From Aporrectodea caliginosa (Eukaryota > Annelida > Clitellata > Crassiclitellata > Lumbricidae), in contig JACEVL010000479.1 in NCBI GenBank assembly GCA_020284085.1, forward strand, positions 262,501 to 326,500: 64,000 nt of DNA. The letters run 5' to 3'. Below are positions 23,801 through 35,000 of the stretch, piece after piece. The notes under the pieces are model-generated. The model saw only the letters and a program-made list of their open reading frames with translations. It was not told the origin of the DNA and did not search any database. The position numbers and the translations under genes are program-made. The number at the start of each line of letters is the position of its first letter. Position 1 is the stretch's first letter.

Positions 23801-26800
23801 CCCACTGCCTGCCCTGCCCATCTGTCCACTCTCTGCCCACTGCCCATCTGCCCATCCTCTGCCCATCTGCCTCTGCCTTACTGCCCATCTGCCTATTCTG
23901 TTCCCATCTGCCCGATATATGTCCATATTACGTCCATCAGCACTTACTCTCTGCTGGTAGTTTCTCAAGTCTTCGATCTCCAGCCTCAGCCTCTCGATTT
24001 CTTCCGCAGCCGATCTCTCCATCTCCTGCCGACGTCTTCGCTCCTAAACAGAAAATTCATTCCTGTAAAATTATGAATGTTTTCATTAGCGTAAAGGTAC
24101 ACGTTTAAATATAATTTCCACTAGAGTAGATATCACACATGGAAAAACACTCATAAACAACTTCATGCATTCTCTAACATTTTATAGAAGTATTGCTGTA
24201 TTCTAAACACATACATAAATAGATACGTACATATGTACGACTTGTACGTACATATATATATATATATATACGTACACAATGTATTAATGCTTGTTATAAA
24301 ATGCACCTCAGGAACCCCTAGAAAGCGCTAAGAACATGGCTGGATAAGGGACCTGAACAGGTGGGTCTTAACATGCTAGAAAAGTAACTTCACCGCAGTC
24401 CTTAGCCTTTAATGACAAGCGTGTACTAAAAGTGACTGGAAAAGCAATGCCATTTAGGTGTCACAGAATGTTGGAACAGCATTGGTAAATGATGCTACGT
24501 AGCATTTGGTGTCGAGGCAAACTGAACAGGCAGCTGAACATAGTTTCTGATGTAGCTAATTTCCAGGTCTTCATCCTCCAAAGGCCAATAAATCAATAAA
24601 TGAACTTTTATGTATCACATTTACTTTTTCCAGTTCGTCCTCTAGGAGACTTCTATCTTCTTTATGCAGTTGAGCCTGTTGTTTGAAGACTCGCTCCTCT
24701 TCACCTCTGAATATTATGAAAACCAACCATTTAAGTTAATTTAAGAAAACAGCAGTTCATCAATCGAATGTATAAAACTAATTTACAAACCTACAATAAA
24801 TATGTTGCAATCTCCAAACTTATAACAAGACTAACAGACACTGCCACAAAGATCAGAAAGACGCAGGTTCGATACCCGCTGTCCCATAAGGTTGACTCAG
24901 CCTTCAACTCCCTAGGAGGGCGACTGTAAAATGAGCAGTAGGACAGATGTGGTACTTATAGGCTGCCAAACAGTTAAATTCGACTTTTCTTCATCTGTTA
25001 CTACTATATCACATAATCTTACTGCATACTTGTCAGTTTGAATTAATAAACGAATATTATTATAAGTGAGGTAATGTAGAATTGTTTACTTTCGTTGTCG
25101 TGCTAGTTCGTCTCGCTTCTTCTGTAGCAGTCGAAGTCTTTCAGCCTCTCTTTCGTCTCGGACTCGTTTCCTTTCTTCAGAACTCATGTGATTCGGAATC
25201 TGACTTTGTGCAAACCAATTCACCCACGGTGGAAAGTTGGCTAAAGCAGTAATTACAAATTCATACAGCAAGAAAAACTAATTGCAAGCAGTCTCTCTAC
25301 GCTGGCTTAAGAAATGTTAAATGTCACCAAGGGCAGAAAGTTCATCATACTGTATATACCTATATCTAGGCATACTATTTAGAAATTTATATAGCACCTC
25401 TTCAGGAGGACCCAATCAGTGGTGCTGTCCATGCTAGCCTAAACGACAGTGGTTTTCAACTTTTTTTGTAGTGATGGAACCTTACAATGAGCATTCACGA
25501 AATAAAAGACATAACTTTAAAAATCATTGAAATTGACATAATGTACATGTATGAAATCAGAAACATAATTTGAGAATATCCATAAAAGGAAGACAACCTT
25601 GTGTTGGGTCGAGAACTGGTAGAATTGGTCTATCATTATGATTGAGTCGAGAACAAAGTTCTTTGTAGAAGTGCTTGTTCATCTGTTAAACACAAAGATA
25701 CAAAATATAATAATCTAATCAAATAACTTCTATAGCACCACAAAAGCAAGCTAAAGTAATGTACCAGTAGTAAAATGCTATTAAATATAATTTTAACCAT
25801 AACATAGATATAGAGGGTGTAACCATAATCAACCCCCATTTGCAGTGGGTCCACATTGGTCCCATAGCCGCATTAGCCGGTCATCAGTTGCCACTAGTAG
25901 CAAGTAGTGGGCGTGTTCTAGATAGATCTAGTTATCGTGGCTGTCTTGTATGCTATTAAAGGAAGAGTGGAGCTTTGTAATGACCAATCTCCAAAGATTT
26001 TTGGTTCCTCAAACACATTTTGAAACAAGCAATATTGAAGGCAATGATGTTAGCGTTGTCTCAGATGAATGACAGACAATGACTGATGACAATAAAAATG
26101 TTGGGCGATTACTATGAATATGATGATGACGACGACGATGATGATGATATGTCTGGTGCTAAACAGCTAAAACCCTTGAGGAGAACTACTAGCTAAACAT
26201 CTGCGAAAATCACCCTTAGCCAAAGATACAGAATATGAAGATATTAATAATGACAATAATCTAGGGAAGCAAACAACCTCATACTGAAATTGAGCCACAG
26301 TCAACTTCCTGCCATCTGTCTTCAGGCACATCTCCAATTGGCCCGGCTAAAAAAGAACAAGAAAAAGGTGGCAAGAGAATTTGCATAGATCTAAGCGCAT
26401 AAAGTTCACAATACACACCGACAGCAATACTTCATTTGTTAATTTGTTATGCAGTTTTAACAATGACTTTTTGATGGGATTGAACAATTAGTATCTTTTT
26501 CAGTAGTAAGAATTGCCTCTCAATGCTCCAGAACAGCATAGGTTATTCCACAAGTTGATCCTGGAATATTCCGAGTAAATCTGTCTGAAATTTGTCCATT
26601 ACTGGCAAGGTGTAATGTAAATGTAAACCTTCGAAATCTCTCAGCACCACACAAAAAGCCACATCAGGGAGACCAGTTTATTCAACAGCTCTCTATCAAA
26701 TCAATATTTCTATATTTTTATATAGCATATTGCCCTCCTAGTTAAGATCCATATACAATTCAGTTATGATCAATATATAGTAAGGCGGCAACTGATCCAA

Positions 26801-29800
26801 GGGACTTACTGAATCAACAGCTTTCAGCTTATCGCTGAGCAGTGTAAGGAAAACTGCAGAGATGGCTGGCAGATAATCATCCGTGAATCCAGGGCTGTCC
26901 AACCCAATCATGTATTGATCCCAGATGTATAACAGGACATCTCTGTTGACATGACCTACATACAGAAGAAACTTTAACCTAACATAGATATGACATGACC
27001 TACATACAGAAGAAACTTTGACCTAACATAGATATGACATGACCTACATACAGAAGTAACTTTGACCTAACACAGAAACCAATTTAATGCAGAAACCAAT
27101 TTAATGCACAGAAAAACAAAACTATTGTAAGAAAATGTGACAACTTGAAACAGAAATCCAAATTCACGTCAACTCATAAAGAATAGCCTTAATTCCCTAT
27201 CGATAAAAAAGGAAGATAAAAAAATGCACCAGAAAACTTCTAACTTGTACATAACATTGCCCTCCTAGTTCAGAGCAATATACACTCCAGTTAGGATCAA
27301 TATATGATCTGCCTTGGATAAATATTTGATCAATATATGATTCATTTTGTCTCCATGCATCCAGCAGTCTCGATCAATATATACTCAGTTTAAAAATCGA
27401 TCAATATTATTTTCAGCTTGGATAAATACATGATCTAAGCTTTGAAGACAACATGACACTAATCATTGATCATTAATCACTTGGTGACAACAGGACTCTA
27501 ATCACAAAACAACAGCAGCAACAAAGTCACAACAGGAAAAGCAACAATACACGTATAATAACAATAATTATTATAACAATAACAGAAAAAGTATTAATAT
27601 ACAACTGCAATGCTAGAAAAGTACTATGTAATGTAAAGATGTCAAAATTTCCAAATACCATAATTTTCAATTGGGTGAAACTGCATGGGGTCTAAATATT
27701 AATAAAATAAATTAATTAATTATAATAACAGAAATTAAAATTATTGGCTGACTTATTGAAAACTACTTACAAGCAAACATGTTTCGAATGACTGGTTTTA
27801 TAAGGATTCGTGTGGCATCATCAAGGACTGCCCGGCTCCCAGCCTCTGTAGCCACTATATTCTCTGTCAAAAACATATTTTGTCACTAAAATTGTGCAAA
27901 TATAATAAAATGCATGTATTGTAATAAGACCCTTATGTGTTGTGATACTAGTTTAAATGAATGTTGAAAACCTGATGATGGCATGGACAAAGGAATTAAT
28001 AAAAAGAAAATAGTAAATTACCTGGGCAACGAGAGGGTGCGAGAAAGACAGTAAGTGGTAAGTGAAGGTTTGAGTTTCTCAAAAGTGGTAACTGAAGGTT
28101 GTGAGTTTCTAAAAGTGGTAAGTGAGTTTCTCACAAGCCCAAGCAATGCAAAACAACGACCATTTATTTCACTGACCACTTCTCGGTACAAAGGTGTCGC
28201 TAATAGCAGTAGCCAATTCTGGATTAATTTGGGAGAGATGTTCTGCCACACGGTTCGTAAATATCTTAATATTGTCTTCAGATGCCTGGAGATAAACAAA
28301 AGACAAGTTTCAATGACAATGAGGCAAAACTTCAGGACATACATTGGTGATGAAATCTTCAGATCATTTGATAATTTTGCCCGACAATCATACACTTTCT
28401 ATGCTAAAACTTTATAAAACCAACTGTCTCTCTATTGTAGTCGACTTGGAAATCTTTGAGTTCACTGTTATTTTTACTTTTGTATTTCTGTATTCATTGC
28501 CCGCATAGTGCCAACATCTAACGACACACCATCAGTCAATGGCACTGAGCGAATGAGCACGAAGGACATGCTCAAGGTCCACACTCAGTAACCATCTTAC
28601 ACGAGACTCAAACCCTCTTCATGTCTCATGGCAAGAGCCAAAACCACTCAGATACCCAGTTACAGCAGGTTCTTACCTCCTCCTGCCCTACAGACATTAA
28701 TGTAACATGAAATCATAATGAATTACACCTAATGTAGTCAGATAATACAGAAAACCTTTTAAAGAAAGTGCCTTTTCTGATAAACAATACAATAATAATT
28801 ATTATTCAACACAACAGGTATAAAGACAGCTGTAAAGTCTCCAAAGTCGTTAGCTCACTACAGGTTAAGTGGCTCATTTTAAAATCCTCATTAAAGATCA
28901 ATTAACAATAGAACCATTAATTTAACAATGGAACCATTAATCAACATCAGGTAATAGAGAAAACAACAACATTAAGCCTTTGATCTGTACACAAGTTATA
29001 AAACACTACAGCAGATGCTTAGCAGTTTGAGGAGAATGCAGTTCATGACCTCATTCATCAGTTCAGTAACGTATCGCGGAAGACTTGCCACCAACGTGAA
29101 ATATTCCTCCATTATCGATGCCACAACTCGGCTGGAAGCAGGTTCTTTCCTGATTTAAAAAACACAAAATGTTCTAATATATAAAACCAGATCGATACAA
29201 CTGTTGTGCATATGTTACATATGCTCCATAGAGCTCTCTTTGTGCAGTAATCATCAAGTATGTATGTAGGTATGTATCTGGGCTTTATATTGTGCATTCG
29301 AAGAACTGCTCAAGTAATAAGGTGCATGACAGTCTACTGGTTAGAATACCAGACTGCTAGCCCTACAGGTTGTTGATTCAAACAACACCAGGATAGAAAA
29401 ATATTCCAAACTCTGTTCCACTAGCACCCCAGATAACTCAACTAAAAAATGAGCACAACATACAAACACCAACGCTTTTGATCGGGAGATCCAACAGTGA
29501 CAGAGAGGACTCATAATCCACTAACATACACCAAGGCTGAGAAAATGAAGTCGCTAATGCCTCATCTAACGTTTAGCTACTCTTCTTCTATTTCATCATG
29601 AGTGCCGTCCCTATGATTCACTGAGGACATGGGAGCGTTACTTTATATATCTTGAAGTAGAATTCAAGTTTATAGTTTCTTACAGTTGATGTAATGATCT
29701 ATTGGTTCAAGGATGAACAATGTTTCCTTAGGTAGTAACAATGGCATACCTGGAAATAATGGCATACCTGGAAAAAACAACGGCATACCTGGAAATATTC

Positions 29801-31024
29801 GGCATTTCGAGGAAGACAAAAGGCACAATGAGATAAAAGAAAGCATCTGGCAGGCGTTCTGTTGGCGGTTTATTAACAGCGTGAAAATAGGACAGCACAG
29901 CTCTCATAGCATAAAAGGCTCCTACAACTGAAAACAGATACATCACTGAGCTGCAGATTAAACTCACTTCCTCAATGCATAAAGACATATCTGTTGGCAC
30001 ATTACAATTATGAAAACTGTTCTAAAATCAAATCTGATGCACAGTTTGATTTTATAACACAATTTAAATGTTCACGATTTCATTAAACTCATACAATAAA
30101 TTATGCATTTTTAAATGTGTTGTTCTTCACCATAAAATACGAATTTCTTGTGATCAGTGCTGAAATTTAAAGTAATCTTCATGGTTTATAAAGACATATC
30201 TAAATAAACTGATCTAGAAAATCAGTTACATCGACTGTAAGCAACTACAAACTTGAATTTTACATAAAGATATACTCCCATATCCTCAGTGGACCATAGG
30301 GGCACTCATTCCTGCTTCTCAGCCTTTGAATTGGCACAGGACAAATCCTGAGGTCATTGATATTGAACCATAGAGGGTAAGCTTGGGTGACTTGTCTATC
30401 TGTTCTTCTTCCTTTTGCCATACTTATTTCAACACCACTTGAACCTGCACTAAATACGACCTACCAATGGATCCTTTGAAATCTTCACAGTTAGGCTCCA
30501 CATTAATAATGTGTTCGATGGTTTTTGAAATTTCACGATCAAGGGACGAAATTGCAGAACGAGGGTTTGATGAAAGAATCTGAACATATTGTTTTCGAAC
30601 TGAAAGAATGACACACATAGTTAAAACTTAAGGAGTTAAGTCAAAAACCTGTGATAAGTAACTAGATACTATTTTATTATGCTAGCACAGACACCTACAC
30701 AAACACACACACCTACACACACCTATCTACACTCACAAACACACACACAAACGCGCACACACACCCACACAGCTCCTTTAGCACCCTAACACAACAAAAC
30801 TCAGCAAAAACTCCTTACGATAGCGCATTGGATAACACACTGGCATAGAGAGCGAGACACCAGAACACGGACAGCTGAGGGCTGCTATTAGCACCATTGC
30901 AGGCTGTCTGTTCTGTTAGTAGTTAAGATTTATGTCTTCTGTCATTTGTGTTCTTGTGAATTGTTTCAATTCATAACTGTACACTGTAATGCGGTTTGTC
31001 CGGATTGTTTCAATAAAGAATATT

Positions 31025-31084
<60 letters not shown>

Positions 31085-32065
31085 AACTATGTCAATGAAA
31101 TGCAAATTAATTTAATTCAGTAATAACAAAGATTCTTGATGGTCCTTAGGATGAAATGCAAACATGAGAAACCAAGTCAATAAACAGACAACAGTCTTGG
31201 ATTTCACAGTTCAACGCTAAATCAACAATTGCATTATAAAACTACACTTGAACAGTGGTGAAAGGGTGAAGTGAACTTGCACTTAAAATTCTATTGTATT
31301 TCTTTACGATATATCTTACAATATATCTATTGTGCAAGGCTATCTGGTTCAGGCTGGTTGTACTGCCAGTCCAAACTACTACAGCAAAGCATAAAAGTGT
31401 TGCTGTGGTAAGAGACAGGTTGCGTAGCCAAACACAGTAAGAGCTTTGTGGCCTATATTTGCCTCTTCCCTTCTGACAACTATTCCATTCAATCATTGTT
31501 TCGCACTGCCAGTTCATCATATCATCATCATATATTTAGTTTATTGAGCACATTGCTAACATACAGCAGCCACAAACAAAGAAAGAGAGAAACTCTGAGA
31601 ATTTTCACTTTAACACTTTAACGATGAACTGCATTGGTTTCCCAGTTGCTTTTATTACGCACTCATCGTCAAAGTGTTAAGATATGCTATGCTACAAATT
31701 TGCAATTACAGTTTACAATTACAGTTTACAATTACAGTTTACGATTACAGTTTACAATTACAGTTTACAATTACAGTTTACAATTACAGTTTACAATTAC
31801 AGTTTACAATTACAGCGTGTGTAAATAAATGTTCGACAAAACTGGCCAGCTGAACATAACCGTTCCTTTTGGGTTAACCAAAAGGAACCCATGTAGTAAT
31901 GGTTGATAGAACATCATGTGCATTCTGGATTTTGGAGAAACATTAACTATCCGAATGGCTAAAACATAAATTCTGGTTATAAGTTTCCTGCAAATTGGCA
32001 TAGTAAATGGAACTCACACAATGAGTTTTTAGTGAAACATAGATACATACATGTACATATATAAA

Positions 32066-32099
<34 letters not shown>

Positions 32100-35000
32100 C
32101 ATACATAAATACATACATACATACATACATACACACATAAATAAATACAATACTACATGGTACTTAGAACTCCAATAATAAGTATTCACATAGTTACATA
32201 AAAAGTTCCAATCATGTGTTTTAGTTATATTAAAATTTAATTAGAATTCCATTTCTGAGTTATCTTTGCGATAAATGCATATGACCAACAATGTTAATCT
32301 GAAACTCAAAATTCAATGCATCCGTTACCTTTTCCATTTTCCAGAAATGCCTTCCACGCAACCGGACGCACTGCATCCGAAAGAGGTTGATTGAAATAGA
32401 TGATCAGCTTTGATCTCATGTTTGGCCACTTCTTAAGTAGACTGACAATGCCATCCTGGGCACTTTCGATCACTAAATCAGTCTTCGTATTGACAGGAAA
32501 ATCTTCAAGCAGCTGACGAGAAACTTCATTGTTCAGTTGACGATCGAGAGATTTTGAGACACGATTAAACAATTCGGAGTATGTTGAGCCTGAAAATTTA
32601 AAATGCTTAAACATGCAAACAAATATAAAATAAAATAGAATCACAAACAAACACATACTTACCAGAGTCATTGGACTAATAAATTGAAAGTCTAAGGATA
32701 ACAGGATCAAGAAGGCAAGTAACATATAAAAAGCATGCCATGACAACATTAAAAAATAACATTTATTTGAAGTGGTTCAGAAGACTTTTGAACTGTTAAA
32801 GAACTAATATAACTACTGTGGCAACTTCTATTCATGAAATTCTACAATTTTGTTATGGAAAAAATTAGCACAGGCTGTGGCAATGTCTATTTGTGTACAG
32901 ATAATGCTAACACCTGCATCTGCAACTGTCTCTTTTACATTATCTGATGGACTTTCCCTCTAATGAATTTAGACTTGCTTTAGGTTTGCACCATTTAGGC
33001 TCGCATTGGCAGTGCAAATTTGTGATCGCAATATTATCTGATTCCTTACTTATGTAGGTATGAGCATTCTTATAGTTAAAATCAAGATTTCTACTCAGAG
33101 GCAGTCATGACTATATACTGAAGAGTTTCATCCGAAGCGCATGAGCAATTGCAAGTGAAGGACTTGCCCAGAGTCCCTATGTGGCGGCTATAATCAGTTA
33201 TAATCAGTTATAAGTCATAATCAGGACACTTCAGTGGTGTCAATATATGAAGAGTCATAGTAATTATCTAAAAGTAATTAATTAGTCTACATCTCATAGT
33301 AATTATAGGTAATTCCTTAGAGTCTATCCCTTAGTAATTATAATCTATAGGTAATCCACCAGAGTCTATACCTTGGTGATTATAGGCAACAGAATCTCCA
33401 GTTGCAGTCACAACTAGTTATAAGCCAGACTAACTCAAGATTCTTGTTGTCACAGTTGTATTAATTATTGCTTAAAACTTATTTACAATTTTACATACAT
33501 ATTTACTTACAGAGGGACATCCAACATTGCAATGTTCCTTACAGGCCACGAGGTCTCACTGTTAACCAAGTGAAAATTGTTTCCTATACATTGAGCACTG
33601 ATGGAGTTAAGCACTGATTAAAGACTGGATCCTCCCCATAGTTGAAGAACCTTGGGTCCATCCTTAAACACAATTGCTTAGTGCCAACAATTGATGCACA
33701 GTCATTATATTGCAAAATTCACTGCTTAACGAGACTTAGTTTCCATGGCTACAAAATTGTGAGCACTATAAAAAAAACTTTAATAAAAATAAAAATCATG
33801 ATTTCAAGATGACTGTCATTAATGATGACTATGACTATGAAAGTAAGATTCAGATAGTGGAAGCACAGTGATCTTAAATAATAGTTTACTGACTTCCACT
33901 GATTGCTCGTGTCGCCTTTTCGATAAACAAATTACGTTCAGCATCTGATAAATCTGTGAAGTGTTGAACATGACTTTCATTCATCTGCTGCTGGATGGCA
34001 TCATAAAGATCTTGCAGAAAATTGTCCCATTCCTACATAAAAAAGCATCAGCAAAATGATAGTTTAGCATCGAGAACAAAACAAGTTTAAGTCATGTAAC
34101 ATTTAATAAATAGTTTAATTCATCTTCAACCATAGTCTTAAAAGAATCTAATGAAGAGTCAGTTATGAAAATCGTTAAAGACAATGTTATGCAAGCAAAA
34201 GACGTTTGCAAAAATGTTTCAATGATGTATACAACTGTTTGAGGTGTACAAACTCACATTCTCGTTTACATTCGCTCAATTGACTATCTTGCACCTAGGG
34301 CCCCTATCTAGCGGGATTTTTCTTTCCCTTCAGGGGTACCCATTGTCACCAAGAACTGTATGTATATATGTATGTATGAGCACTTGTTATAGCGCGACTT
34401 CAAGATTTCTACTCAGAGGCGCTCCCGACTACAGCGCGGACAATGAATCGGAGTTTCACGCAGAAGCGCATTAGCAATTGCAGTGAAGGACTTGCCCAGG
34501 GTCCCTACGCGGCGGCTTGAGGTGGATTCGAACCTGCAACCCTCCGGCTGCAAGGCACCGAACATACCTCTACACCACTGCGCCCCACTTCTATTCATGG
34601 AATTCTACAAATGTCTCACCCATTGTCACCAAGAACTGTCTCATTGTCGTCTTATTGTGTTGCCTATTACATGTCTGCTGTTATGAATTGATTATAATGT
34701 ATATCATATACAATTCATTTGGTACCAATAAACTGATTGATTGATTGATTAATTGATTGAATTAAAGCAGATTGCTCCTACTACGACAGGCCATCTACAA
34801 GGCATTGTTGTAGAAATCGGCTGATTGTTATAGTACGTTGATGTGATCTGCCAACCATTATAAAAATTAATGTTAACGTTTTGACATTACTCTCCAATTA
34901 AATGTAAACCACCGTAAAACTTTCGATTAGGCCTACTCGCGCGCTGACGAACAAATCATAATAAAAGAAGACGTAGCTTAGCCAAAACACAAATGAAAGT

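Noticed and set aside
28055..28417. 120-codon plus-strand frame
   Set aside because: It is antisense to exon 7 of the minus-strand gene, whose splice sites and frame fit better.
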